A stretch of 64,000 nt of DNA, taken from Sphaerochaeta sp. (GTDB lineage: Bacteria; Spirochaetota; Spirochaetia; Sphaerochaetales; Sphaerochaetaceae). The stretch covers positions 1 through 64,000 of the forward strand of contig JAEINL010000011.1 of assembly GCA_016342655.1 (NCBI GenBank), in the 5' to 3' direction. Position 1 is the stretch's first letter. Each line of letters starts with the position of its first letter. Shown in pieces: positions 1 to 8,510 of the stretch. The notes beneath the pieces are model-generated. The model worked only from the letters and a program-made list of their open reading frames with translations. It had not been told where the DNA came from and did not search any database. A program made the translations under genes and the position numbers.

Positions 1-211
1 ATTGCTTCACCTCTTGTAATGCCAGTCTAAACCCTCTTTAAGAGCTTGTCAATAACCCATTAAACCTATCTACACCCCAATTCCTTCCAATAATTCACCT
101 TTTTCCAGTTGCCCATAGTCACGCTTAGCAGTACCTTTTTATCGATAGACCAAGCTTGACGAATGATTGAAAACAACGTATGAATAGATACACATATATT
201 ATTGAGGTACC

Positions 212-1075
212 ATGCTAGAATTCCATACACCGTCCGAAGAGGACAGAAACCTATTTCCGACAACGAGCAACTATCTTGCTTATGAATATTACTACTCCTA
301 TGCAGTAATCTGGGGAGATTCCATCGGCCTTACCATCTGCAAGACCGATACTGCTTTCTATTTACACCTAGCAGTTGATGACGTATTCCTCCTTCCCATC
401 ACCGATGACCTGCCCAAGGCAATGGCCGAACTGGAACAGCACTGCAAGGAGAGCGGACAGCGCTTCCAGCTGGAATGTGTCCCCACCGAACAAGCCCAAG
501 AGCTTACACAGCTTGGATACACCTCCGAACATGTCCGTGATCTTGATGACTACCTCTACGAGAGTCAGAAGCTCATCAAGCTCAGCGGCAAGAAGCTGCA
601 AAGCAAACGCAACCATATCTCCCAATTTGAACGCAAGTACACCTACTCGGTACGCCCCTTACGGACAGTTGAAGAGAGAGACGAGTGCTACAGGATGGCA
701 TCAACGACCTGGTTGGAAAACCAAGACGAGATAAGTGATGAGATCAAGGCCGAACTCGGGGCGTTGAGACGCACCTTTGACAACTGGGACAACCTAGGCT
801 TTGTGGGTATTCTCATCTGCGTCGACCACCATCTTTCAGCATTTACTGTAGGGGAAGTCATCGACGAAAAGCTTGCCATCGTCCACTTTGAAAAAGGTGA
901 CACCTCCTTTACTGGAATCTACGCAGTCATCAACCAGCTCTTCTGCTCGATGTACCTCTCTGACGTGCAGTACATCAACCGGCAGGAAGATGCAGGGATC
1001 CCAGGCCTGAGAAAGGCTAAGCTCTCCTACAAACCCGACCTTATGGTCGAGAAGTACCGCATAACGAGGCAGTGA
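212..1075 (+). CDS. DUF2156 family protein (phosphatidylglycerol lysyltransferase C-terminal-like, GNAT fold)
   Basis: A 287-residue protein resembling the DUF2156 family, which has the double GNAT fold also found in the catalytic part of phosphatidylglycerol lysyltransferase. The central stretch SGKKLQSKRNHISQFERK (about residues 125-142) is the lysine/arginine-rich motif I use to assign the family. There is no N-terminal membrane domain, so it is a stand-alone cytosolic version whose acceptor substrate cannot be read from sequence. The ATG is preceded by GAGG at a good distance. The next gene starts at the stop codon (TGATG), so the two acyltransferase-like genes are probably translated together. 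Family assignment is fairly sure; reaction unknown. Confidence 0.8.
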   Translation: MLEFHTPSEEDRNLFPTTSNYLAYEYYYSYAVIWGDSIGLTICKTDTAFYLHLAVDDVFLLPITDDLPKAMAELEQHCKESGQRFQLECVPTEQAQELTQLGYTSEHVRDLDDYLYESQKLIKLSGKKLQSKRNHISQFERKYTYSVRPLRTVEERDECYRMASTTWLENQDEISDEIKAELGALRRTFDNWDNLGFVGILICVDHHLSAFTVGEVIDEKLAIVHFEKGDTSFTGIYAVINQLFCSMYLSDVQYINRQEDAGIPGLRKAKLSYKPDLMVEKYRITRQ

Positions 1076-1881
1076 TGAAGATAGAACGGGCTACAGCGAA
1101 AGACCTCGACGAACTGAAGATGCTCTGGTCGATAGTGTTCCAGGAGGACCCTATGTTCCTTGAACGCTTCTTCTCACAGCGTTTCCAGCCCGAGCACGTA
1201 TTCGTCGCCCGTAAGGAGGGAGAGATAGTCAGCGCCCTTCATGCTCTTCCCTCATCCTACATCCAAGGCAACACCGAAAAGAGGTGTGCCTTCATTGTAG
1301 GAGCCGCCACCTATGCCAGTCATCGCAAACAAGGCATCATGGGCGAACTGCTTGCCTATACCAAGGCAAGTACCCCCTATCCAATCACCCTGTTCCCTGC
1401 TGTCAGGCCCTTCTATGAGGCAAACGCCTACATAACCACCTCAAGCATGGAGGAGTACTGGATTACCCAAAAAGAAGAAGAAGAAGAAAAAGAACAACAA
1501 AACCAGAGCTCCCGGTTTTCTGGGGAAAAGCCCCTCTCTGCCGCTGCCCTCGATAGGATCTATCGGGAGGCAACCAAAGAGAAGGGGGCCTTACTGCGTG
1601 ATGAACTGGGTTGGAACTTCCTTATTGACGGCTATGAGCTCACATCAGTCCAGGATGCCTATGCCTTCATCAAGGAGGGCATAGCAGTGGAGGCGATGGC
1701 TGTCAGCGAAGAAGCGGCAAGAGAGCTTCTCTCTCTGCTGAAGAGCAAACAGACAGCAAAGCTACGGGTCATTCCGAACTCACCGTTTGCATCCCTGCTC
1801 CAAGGTCCCTATGTCCAGATTCCCATGGGAATGAGCACAGATGAATCCATGCGCGGGGTCTATATAGCAGAACAGTACTGA
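1075..1881 (+). CDS. GNAT family N-acetyltransferase (Eis-like)
   Basis: About 268 residues. The N-terminal half reads as a GNAT domain: an ATAKDLDELKMLW start, then around residues 80-100 the acetyl-CoA loop region ATYASHRKQGIMGELL, matching the R-x-x-G-x-G/A-type motif as HRKQGIM. The C-terminal half has little similarity to anything I recognise, as in Eis-type acetyltransferases that carry a second degenerate domain. A Glu/Lys-rich linker (about residues 138-146) separates the halves. ATG 1075 overlaps the upstream TGA; a GTG at 1072 is also in frame. A hairpin terminator follows. The acetylated substrate is unknown. Confidence 0.8.
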   Translation: MKIERATAKDLDELKMLWSIVFQEDPMFLERFFSQRFQPEHVFVARKEGEIVSALHALPSSYIQGNTEKRCAFIVGAATYASHRKQGIMGELLAYTKASTPYPITLFPAVRPFYEANAYITTSSMEEYWITQKEEEEEKEQQNQSSRFSGEKPLSAAALDRIYREATKEKGALLRDELGWNFLIDGYELTSVQDAYAFIKEGIAVEAMAVSEEAARELLSLLKSKQTAKLRVIPNSPFASLLQGPYVQIPMGMSTDESMRGVYIAEQY

Positions 1882-1917
1882 GTGGTTGTTTGATCGAAAA
1901 GACACACTATACCTAGA

Positions 1918-1955
1918 CAGAGACGAGGGCCCCTGTATTCGGACCCTCGTCTCTG
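1918..1955. terminator. Bidirectional intrinsic terminator between convergent genes
   Basis: A perfect 12-bp inverted repeat, CAGAGACGAGGG (1918-1929) with CCCTCGTCTCTG (1944-1955), loop 14 nt. It lies between the end of the GNAT gene and the end of the minus-strand gene at 2050, so it can serve both. The T-run is weak. Confidence 0.65.
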
Positions 1956-2049
1956 TGTTGATTATTTGTTCAATCTATTCTTCAGTCTCAGCAAACAATA
2001 CTGCTGCTTCTGTTGCTGGACTTCCCTTGCAATAGGAGCTCTTCTGACT

Positions 2050-3273
2050 TTATTCCACCGAAAAGGATACTGGCAAGGACCAACTTTGATCTTGGCTATC
2101 AGAGACAGTCAGTTCAAACTCTATCACACTACCAGAAGGAGCAGCATCATCGATGACAAACCGAAAGGTATTGTAGCCTCCCCGTATTGCCAGCAGACCA
2201 GTTGTGGCAAATCTACTGTTATTTGTTGCATACCTGCCAGAGGAAAGAGATCCTAGGATCAAGCTGTCCACCAACATTGTGACATAGGGACTATCACTGT
2301 GCAGTGTCGCCTCCAACCCCTTCAGGTCGATAGTACCTGTATTCTGCATGAGAAACCCCACCCCAAGCTGTGTCCGCTTGGGCAGAGCACCGGAAGGATA
2401 ATACAGAGGTGCTACTTCGGGGATTTTCAGACTCTTCCAAAGAGGCTCAAATAGGGCACCTTTCCCTTCAACAGTATAGGTCTCCCTATCGGTAAGCAAG
2501 GTATTTGTCCCCCTGTCATACCAACCGACAAAGACAGCCGAAGAATCACTGGTGGAGGGGGTGGGAACCACCACCTCTTCTCCCACCTCTACATCTTCAT
2601 AGAGGGTATCCCTTGTCTCGCCTACAAACCTGACCCCTGTACTCCAAATGGCATAGAGGGTCTGGTTAGTGTAGGGCATCTGTATGGTCTCACCAGCGGT
2701 GTAGGTCAGATCGTCGGGTGTAAGCCCCCAACCTTTGAGGAGCCCTACCTGGCTACTGTTTGTCCGCAGTTGGGTATAATCAGGGAGGGTTACCTCTGAA
2801 AGAGGAGCCCTTTGTATCTGCTGACGATAGCGGTAGGGGAAGTTCTCTCCCTGGGATGAGAAGTCGAGGGTAAGCAGAGGGTTATAAGAATCACTTCTCT
2901 GATGCAGCCAGGTGGCATACTCGCCTTTCTTAGGCTCGCTCTCTGCCATGATGCGACCAAGAAGGAGGTTGCTCTCTTCACCCTTCATCCTGAAGGTCTT
3001 GAGCTTCTCATACCTTGCATAGGCCTCCCAGTAGGCAGCAAGGTCCCCTTTTTCCCTGGCTTCAAGCATATCAGTGCGAGCCTGTTGGGCATCACGAGCG
3101 ATACCATCATCAAGCTTATCGTAAGCACTTTTAATACTCTGTAGGCTTTGGCTCTGATAATCCAAGGCCTCCACTTCCCTAAAGAGTCTCTCTGCATTGG
3201 GCTCTGCTACCAATAAGGCTGCACTCACACAAAGCAAAAAGCACAGGGGGAATACTGTTTTACGTCTACTCAT
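2050..3273 (-). CDS. Exported protein with InlB B-repeat-like segment
   Basis: A 407-residue protein with a clear signal peptide (SRRK then a hydrophobic run ending near LLVAEP). Residues about 20-110 are charged and probably helical (LFREVEALDYQSQSLQ onward). The middle contains GWGLTPDDLTYTAGETIQMPY and FVGWYDRGTNTLL, the Gly-Trp-Tyr pattern of Listeria-Bacteroidetes (InlB B / Flg_new) repeats found in surface proteins. The C-terminal third looks beta-rich (LTVSDSQDQSWSLPVSF). RBS AAGGAGAAGG precedes the ATG. Probably periplasmic or surface-located; function not known. Confidence 0.7.
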   Translation of the reverse strand: MSRRKTVFPLCFLLCVSAALLVAEPNAERLFREVEALDYQSQSLQSIKSAYDKLDDGIARDAQQARTDMLEAREKGDLAAYWEAYARYEKLKTFRMKGEESNLLLGRIMAESEPKKGEYATWLHQRSDSYNPLLTLDFSSQGENFPYRYRQQIQRAPLSEVTLPDYTQLRTNSSQVGLLKGWGLTPDDLTYTAGETIQMPYTNQTLYAIWSTGVRFVGETRDTLYEDVEVGEEVVVPTPSTSDSSAVFVGWYDRGTNTLLTDRETYTVEGKGALFEPLWKSLKIPEVAPLYYPSGALPKRTQLGVGFLMQNTGTIDLKGLEATLHSDSPYVTMLVDSLILGSLSSGRYATNNSRFATTGLLAIRGGYNTFRFVIDDAAPSGSVIEFELTVSDSQDQSWSLPVSFSVE

Positions 3274-3357
3274 CGTCCTTCTCCTTATCTTTGCATATAT
3301 GTTTCATATACTAAAAAAACCTGAAATCGGCAAGTTTCTTCCCTTTTCACGCTACCT

Positions 3358-4017
3358 TCACTGACCATCAGATACGGTTATCGTATTTCTGGTAAAGCTA
3401 AGAATCTTCTCATCACGCAGGAGAGCCAAGGTCCTACTGAGGGAGGTCCTTTCCACTCCAAGACGGTAGGCCAACTCCTTCTTGGTAATCCTCAATCTGA
3501 TAATCTGACTGCCTTGCGTACGTGCCTCCTCACGGAGGTACGTAAGCAAGTTCTCCCTGAGAGTCTTGGAAGTCAGGTTGGTAAGGGATGTAGAGAGGGA
3601 GTAAGCCTTGTCTGATACAATCTGCAGGAGATTTTCCGTAAAGAGGCTGTGCTCCTTGCTGAGGGCCAGCACCAGAGCCTTGCTCAGGTGCAGGACCTCT
3701 GCAGACCCCTCTGAGACAACAGTCAGGGGAAACCTGTTGGAAGTGCCGAACAGCAAGGTTGCCCCATAGGTGTCACCCGCAGTCAGGACCTGGGCTTTGA
3801 AGAGGCTACCAGTCTCATCAAGGCTCTGCAACGACACACTCCCTTCCAAGAGAATATCCAAGCTAGTGCAACTCTCCCCAGACAAATAGATGACCTGGTC
3901 TCTTGTATAGCTTCTTATGCTATAGGGTTGCTTACCGAACAGGCGTTCAAGCTCTGAGGGAGAAAAAGAAGAGAACAGGGGAAGTTCTGTGAGGCGCTGA
4001 TAATCATTAGCCTGCAT
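3358..4017 (-). CDS. Crp/Fnr family transcriptional regulator
   Basis: About 219 residues in the usual Crp/Fnr order: an N-terminal cyclic-nucleotide-binding-like beta roll (LPLFSSFSPSELERLF to about residue 115) followed by a C-terminal winged helix with a crp-type HTH (ITKKELAYRLGVERTSLSRT, about residues 178-197). No N-terminal cysteine cluster of the classical FNR type is seen, so it may sense something other than oxygen through a [4Fe-4S] cluster. The ATG at 4017 has GGAG five bases upstream; an in-frame GTG at 4023 lies between the two and is less likely. It is divergent from the cupin/ferredoxin pair, and a palindrome between them is the likely operator, making this their probable activator. 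Confidence 0.88.
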   Translation of the reverse strand: MQANDYQRLTELPLFSSFSPSELERLFGKQPYSIRSYTRDQVIYLSGESCTSLDILLEGSVSLQSLDETGSLFKAQVLTAGDTYGATLLFGTSNRFPLTVVSEGSAEVLHLSKALVLALSKEHSLFTENLLQIVSDKAYSLSTSLTNLTSKTLRENLLTYLREEARTQGSQIIRLRITKKELAYRLGVERTSLSRTLALLRDEKILSFTRNTITVSDGQ

Positions 4018-4031
4018 ATACACTCCAAAGT

Positions 4032-4073
4032 GTTACATAGGTAACTCTCTAACAATCTATGGGAGAGTATACT
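4032..4073 (+). promoter_or_regulatory. Candidate Crp/Fnr operator (class II position) and promoter for the cupin operon
   Basis: A perfect inverted repeat GTTAC-N4-GTAAC sits at 4032-4045 between the regulator and the cupin gene. A good -10 TATACT lies at 4068-4073 and no -35 hexamer is seen at the proper spacing (CTCTCT there). If transcription starts at about 4080, the palindrome centre (4038.5) is at -41.5, the position for class II activation by Crp/Fnr proteins. The same site is about 20 bp from the regulator's own start, so it could also autoregulate. Confidence 0.55.
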
Positions 4074-4102
4074 ACAATAAAGGCAGACATAGGAGGCCAT
4101 AT

Positions 4103-4435
4103 ATGATAGAAAAAAGTATTCCCTTCACTATACCCAAAATGAAGGTCATAGAACAACTTGTCGGAAATGACGAGGTCATGATAAATCATATCGCCCTGGG
4201 AAAAGGGGATGTGGTTCCTATCCACTATAGTGACTCAAATGTCTATCTCATCGTTGTACAGGGAACCATAACCTTCATATTCGACGAACAGGAGGCTCAC
4301 CACCACAAGAGTGGCTCAATTGTTCAGGTTCCCTTCCACACCAAGATGGACATACGCAACACTCATGACGAACTGGGTGAGTTCTTCATCATCAAAGCCC
4401 CACATCCTCGCAAATACAAGGAATCACTAAAGTGA
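4103..4435 (+). CDS. Small cupin domain protein
   Basis: A 110-residue single-domain cupin. The cupin motifs are seen as GDVVPIHYSDSNVYLIVVQG (about residues 40-59) and the second metal motif region around residues 75-95 (HHHKSGSIVQVPF). His residues at about 46 and 71-73 could bind metal. RBS AGGAGG lies close to the ATG. It overlaps the next gene by four bases, indicating translational coupling to an electron-transfer membrane protein. A sensor or small-molecule-binding role is plausible; the ligand is unknown. Confidence 0.8.
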   Translation: MIEKSIPFTIPKMKVIEQLVGNDEVMINHIALGKGDVVPIHYSDSNVYLIVVQGTITFIFDEQEAHHHKSGSIVQVPFHTKMDIRNTHDELGEFFIIKAPHPRKYKESLK

Positions 4436-5049
4436 AAAAAGTGGTACAACGAAGTATACAGATTCTCTTTCTAGCACTTTTTGTAGTGCTGGCTGTAGTG
4501 GGAAAGATCCAGATATGGATGGGGATCTTTGTCCTATCGGCGTTGGCATCCCTGGTCTTCTCCAGGTTCTACTGTGGCTGGCTCTGTCCGATCAATACCG
4601 TCCTGAAGCCGGTTACCTGGGCGAAGAATACCCTGCACATCAAGAGTTTCAAGGTACCCAATTCCCTGAAAAAACCCTGGGTAAGAGTTTTTATGCTCCT
4701 CCTCTTCCTTGGAGTTCTTGGCTTTACCATCAAGACAGGAAAGAAACTCCCTGTACTGCCTATTTCTGTGGCTTTGGGTTTCACGCTGACCCTTTTCTTT
4801 CCTGAAGAGCTCTGGCACCGATACCTCTGTCCCTATGGGACAATACTGTCCCTACCCAGTCGCAAGGCAGCCTTCAGGATGAAGATTGACCAAAGCACGT
4901 GCATCAGCTGTGGCAAGTGCATGAAAGTCTGTCCTTCGGTAGCAATAACCAAGGAAGGGAAAAAGTACACCATCACCAAGAACGATTGTCTGGTATGCCG
5001 CTCTTGCGCTGAGGCCTGCCCTGTTGACGCCATCACCTATCACAAGTAA
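4432..5049 (+). CDS. NapH/CcoG-like membrane 4Fe-4S ferredoxin
   Basis: 205 residues starting with GTG that overlaps the cupin stop by four bases. About four hydrophobic segments are visible (residues about 8-40, 80-100 and 105-120), with the motifs CGWLCP near residue 48 and CPYG near residue 137 that mark the NapH/CcoG/RdxA family. The C-terminus is a two-cluster ferredoxin: CISCGKCMKVCP and CLVCRSCAEACP. The family moves electrons across or at the inner membrane. Its partner reductase is not encoded nearby, so the physiological acceptor is unknown. Control is probably by the divergent Crp/Fnr protein. Confidence 0.85.
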   Translation: MKKVVQRSIQILFLALFVVLAVVGKIQIWMGIFVLSALASLVFSRFYCGWLCPINTVLKPVTWAKNTLHIKSFKVPNSLKKPWVRVFMLLLFLGVLGFTIKTGKKLPVLPISVALGFTLTLFFPEELWHRYLCPYGTILSLPSRKAAFRMKIDQSTCISCGKCMKVCPSVAITKEGKKYTITKNDCLVCRSCAEACPVDAITYHK

Positions 5050-5074
5050 GGCAGCAAGACATGGGTGAAGACAC

Positions 5075-5189
5075 AATGAAAGGTATCAATACCCCAGGGC
5101 AAGCCCTGGAAAGAGGAGGCGTTGCCTCCTTTTCCGAGCCAAGGGGCTCACGTATCTCACCTTGCTTTCCCGGCACTCGCTCGGTAATG
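5075..5189 (+). repeat. Multi-hairpin dispersed repeat, copy 1 (3'-truncated)
   Basis: First of three same-orientation copies. It begins AATGAAAGGTATCAATACC and contains the hairpins GGTAT-CA-ATACC, CCAGGGC-AA-GCCCTGG, GGAGGC-GTT-GCCTCC and GAGCC-AAGG-GGCTC, then a conserved unpaired stretch and CACTCGCTCGGTAATG. It stops there, lacking about 40 bp of the distal part present in copies 2 and 3. It sits between the ferredoxin gene and its terminator. Confidence 0.85.
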
Positions 5190-5202
5190 AGGACAGACCA
5201 AG

Positions 5203-5245
5203 AAGAGGGAGCTCTATCTTCAATAGACACTCCCTCTTTCTTATT
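5203..5245 (+). terminator. Intrinsic terminator of the cupin/ferredoxin operon
   Basis: Nine-base-pair stem AAGAGGGAG (5203-5211) with CTCCCTCTT (5230-5238), an 18-nt loop, followed by a T-rich TCTTATTT tract. Confidence 0.65.
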
Positions 5246-5584
5246 TCAAAACCCTCTGTGTGTGCTTACAGACCTGCCTGATTGTAACGATTTGCCAGAA
5301 AAAGCTGGCAAGCATGTGCAACTGGTCTACGTACTGTTAGCCTCTCTTCTCTTTCTTGAAGCAGAGGAACCAGGTAACGCAATACTGAGCTGACAGCCTA
5401 GGGGGTTACCTCTAAGAATAGGTTTCTAGAGGTGTGCATAGCGTGTTTCTCCATGTTTTTCCTCACCCCCTTGTACCTTTCCAATTGTACTTACCTTCCT
5501 TTTATAGTATTTTGTCATAAGAAGTACTCGTGTTATTGATGCTTCGGGAATGTAGCACATGAAAGGAAATAAGGTAGGAGCACC
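5246..5584. other. Intergenic region with paired stems upstream of the large sensor
   Basis: No gene seen. Two neighbouring inverted repeats are present: GGTAAC (5373-5378) with GTTACC (5405-5410), and CCTCTA (5409-5414) with TAGAGG (5427-5432). They could be a structured leader or a regulator site for the sensor gene. I compared the region with the c-di-GMP riboswitch (GEMM) core and found no convincing match. A ribosome-binding AGGAG ends at 5580. Confidence 0.3.
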
Positions 5585-8470
5585 ATAAAAAAGACAGAAA
5601 GAACAGTACGCCGCTTTGTCGTGGGGATTGTCATCATAAGCATAACAATGCTGGGCATCCTTAGTTTTAATATGACCTTGAAGGACAAGGCAAAAGAGAG
5701 CAGTCGTCTCGTTTCACAGACTCATGATATATTGTATGAGTCTGCCTTATTAAAAATTTCCTACCATAATATTCTGCTACATCAAAAGGACTATCTGCTT
5801 ACAGGAAATGAGGATGATCGATACAGTATCAATTCCTACATAGACTCTTTTGTACAACACTATAGTAAGCTCTCCCACCTGACCAAGGGGAACGAGGCAC
5901 AACAAGAAAAGCTTCAGGAGCTCATGCAGATATTTCTCAGTATGTACAACAAGAATATCGAGCCGATGCTTCAAATGCGTGTCTTGATGGAAACCTCCCC
6001 CGAAGAATTTATCAAAGGATTCCAGTTTACCGAGACGTTCCATCTATCAGAGGCCTATACCTCTGAGCAGCTCGCCATACTCGATAGTATAGAGCAGAGC
6101 GCCCAGCAGGAGCTTGCAGAACAACAAAATAGTATGAACCGATGGTATTACTATGACACTGTGCTTACCATCGCAGGGCCAATAATTGTCCTTCTGGTAA
6201 CCTTCCTTACAGGGCTATTGGCTATGCTTAGGATTTCCTCCTACCGAAAGGAGCAGGAAGCTTACCAAAAACAACTCAAACATAGTCGGGACCAGTACAG
6301 CGATGTCATTGAAGGAGCCAATGTAGGTACCTGGATATGGCATGTGCAGGAAGAAACCATTTCTGTCAACGAAAAGTGGGCTGGGATGCTTGGGTATACC
6401 CTTGCAGAACTCCAGCCCATCTCGTTCAAGACCTGGGACGAAAACGTCCATCCCGATGACTATGCCCTATCACAGCAGATGATACAGGATATCATTTCCA
6501 GCACTAGGAAGTCCTATAGCTTTGATGTACGAATGAGGTGCAAGGATGGCTCTTGGACCTGGATTCATGACCAAGGGAAAGTCATCTCCTGGGATGATGA
6601 GGGCAAACCGTTGCTGATGACAGGCACCCATACCAACATCAACAAACGAAAGGAAGCACAATTTGCCCTGGAAAAGAGTGAAGCCGATAGCCGTCGCCTC
6701 ATTGAGTCCATGATCCAAGGCCATGCACACTGTGAGATTATCCTCGATGAGAGGGGCAAACCCTATGATGTTAGCTTCATAAAAGCCAACCCGAGCTTTG
6801 AGCACTACATGGAAGTTCCTAGAGGATACCTCGTCGGCAAGACTCTGCGTTCTGTCATGCCCGAGGTGGAAGACTACTGGATAGATCGTAACTGTGAGGT
6901 TGCCCTAACAGGAAAACCCACCTCCTTTGAGGGCTACAACAAGGTATTGGACAAGTATTTCTTAGCATCAACCTACTGCCCCAACCCAAACCAGTTCGCT
7001 ATCATCATGGACGATATCACCGAGCGAAAGCTCTTGGAACAGCAGGTGTACTATGAGAAGGAACTTTTTGAGACCACCCTGCTCTCCGTTGGTGATGGTG
7101 TCATCTCTACAGATGCTGAGGCAAAGGTCCTTTTCATGAACCAGGTTGCCGAACAGCTTACCGGTTGGAGGGCTGATGAGGCCAAGGGCCGTCCCTTTAC
7201 TGAGATATTTAAGACTGTCTGTGGTACGAAACGGGAGAAATATCCAGACCCCGTTTCCAGAGCCTTGGAACAAAAATGTACGATCAAATTGTTTGACGAC
7301 ACTATCCTCATCGCCCGTGATGGAGTGGAGCGCTACATTGACGACAGCGCCTCACCCATCATGGATAGGGATAAGACTATCAGAGGGGTGGTACTGGTAT
7401 TCAGGGACAGTACGGAGAAAAGGGAAGAGAAAGATAAGATTCTGCAACTTAGCTACCGCGACTCCCTCACCGGGCTCTATAACCGACGCTACTACGAACA
7501 GATCAAGCAGACCATCAATACCGAACCCTACTACCCCCTTTCCATGGTTCTTGGGGATGTGAATGGTCTGAAACTGACCAATGATGCCTTCGGACACGAT
7601 GCGGGGGACCAGTTGCTGAAGAAGGTCGCCGCAGTATTTCGCAAGACCTGCAGGGAAGGGGACATCATCACCAGAATCGGAGGAGACGAATTCATACTCC
7701 TGCTTCCCAGAACAGATGCCCTCAACGCCAAGATTATCGTTGACCGAATCAATGAGGCCCTTTTGACAGAAGAGATACGGGGCCTTAAGGTCTCAGTCTC
7801 CTTTGGCTATTCAGTGAAAGAAGGAGAGCCTATTTCCCTTGAGGAAACCTTCAAAATTGCCGAAGATGGCATGTACAGAGAAAAGCTTTCCAAAAGCGCA
7901 GACTTCAAGAAACATGCCATCGACACGCTCTTGGTAAAGCAGTTTGAAATGAACCAATGGGAAAGGGAACATAGCATCAAGGTCGGGCAACTCTGCAAGA
8001 GTTTCGCCGAGGTGATGGGATTCTCCAAGGAAGAGGTCTGGCAAATCGAACGGGGAGCAAGCCTGCATGACCTGGGAAAGATTGCCATAGACGAGAGCAT
8101 CCTCTCCCAAAGGGAAGACCTGACGCAATCACAAGGGTTGGAACTGAAACGCCACCCAGAAATTGGATATACGATACTCCGTTCAGTAGGAGAGTACGCT
8201 TCCTTTGCAGAGTATGTGCTCTACCACCATGAAAAGTGGGATGGGACTGGCTACCCACAAAAGCTAAAGGGTGAGGCCATCCCGCAACCTGCCAGGATGA
8301 TCGCTATTGTTGATTCCTATGTTGCTATGACCAGCAACAGGGCATACAAGCGAAAGCTCAGTCCCGAAGAGGCGATCGAAGAGCTCTATGCCTGCAGTGG
8401 CACACAGTTTGACCCCGAGCTTGTCCCTATCTTTGTGACCAAGGTGCTCTCCACAAAAAGACAAGACTAA
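5585..8470 (+). CDS. Membrane sensor with CHASE3-like, PAS, GGDEF and HD-GYP domains
   Basis: About 960 residues. It has a basic N-terminus and first membrane helix, an extracytoplasmic region with a CHASE3-like YLLTGNEDD motif, a second helix near residues 185-210, then three PAS-type segments (about 225-355, 360-480 and 485-610). A GGDEF domain with intact RIGGDEF and an HD-GYP domain with HDLGKI and HHEKWDGTGYP follow. Both c-di-GMP synthesis and hydrolysis motifs are intact. The first standard start codon is GTG 5621, which has no ribosome site and would cut off the basic end. Reading upstream in frame gives an ATA codon at 5585 followed by Lys-Lys-Thr-Glu-Arg, with AGGAG four bases before it; I therefore start there, with the start itself uncertain. 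Confidence 0.85.
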   Translation: MKKTERTVRRFVVGIVIISITMLGILSFNMTLKDKAKESSRLVSQTHDILYESALLKISYHNILLHQKDYLLTGNEDDRYSINSYIDSFVQHYSKLSHLTKGNEAQQEKLQELMQIFLSMYNKNIEPMLQMRVLMETSPEEFIKGFQFTETFHLSEAYTSEQLAILDSIEQSAQQELAEQQNSMNRWYYYDTVLTIAGPIIVLLVTFLTGLLAMLRISSYRKEQEAYQKQLKHSRDQYSDVIEGANVGTWIWHVQEETISVNEKWAGMLGYTLAELQPISFKTWDENVHPDDYALSQQMIQDIISSTRKSYSFDVRMRCKDGSWTWIHDQGKVISWDDEGKPLLMTGTHTNINKRKEAQFALEKSEADSRRLIESMIQGHAHCEIILDERGKPYDVSFIKANPSFEHYMEVPRGYLVGKTLRSVMPEVEDYWIDRNCEVALTGKPTSFEGYNKVLDKYFLASTYCPNPNQFAIIMDDITERKLLEQQVYYEKELFETTLLSVGDGVISTDAEAKVLFMNQVAEQLTGWRADEAKGRPFTEIFKTVCGTKREKYPDPVSRALEQKCTIKLFDDTILIARDGVERYIDDSASPIMDRDKTIRGVVLVFRDSTEKREEKDKILQLSYRDSLTGLYNRRYYEQIKQTINTEPYYPLSMVLGDVNGLKLTNDAFGHDAGDQLLKKVAAVFRKTCREGDIITRIGGDEFILLLPRTDALNAKIIVDRINEALLTEEIRGLKVSVSFGYSVKEGEPISLEETFKIAEDGMYREKLSKSADFKKHAIDTLLVKQFEMNQWEREHSIKVGQLCKSFAEVMGFSKEEVWQIERGASLHDLGKIAIDESILSQREDLTQSQGLELKRHPEIGYTILRSVGEYASFAEYVLYHHEKWDGTGYPQKLKGEAIPQPARMIAIVDSYVAMTSNRAYKRKLSPEEAIEELYACSGTQFDPELVPIFVTKVLSTKRQD

Positions 8471-8510
8471 TCGTATACTGGCAACCAGAAAAAAACTGCA
8501 AAGAGGGAAA

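Noticed and set aside
66-263. Minus-strand 65-codon frame at the left edge
   Set aside because: It overlaps the start of the DUF2156 gene, has no ribosome site and no recognisable pattern.
5061-5393. 110-codon frame covering the first repeat
   Set aside because: It translates repeat copy 1 and the following terminator; the same hairpins elsewhere lie in other frames, so it is not a protein gene.
5246-5584. c-di-GMP riboswitch before the GGDEF/HD-GYP sensor
   Set aside because: The GEMM core and its tetraloop receptor parts could not be found; only simple stems are present.
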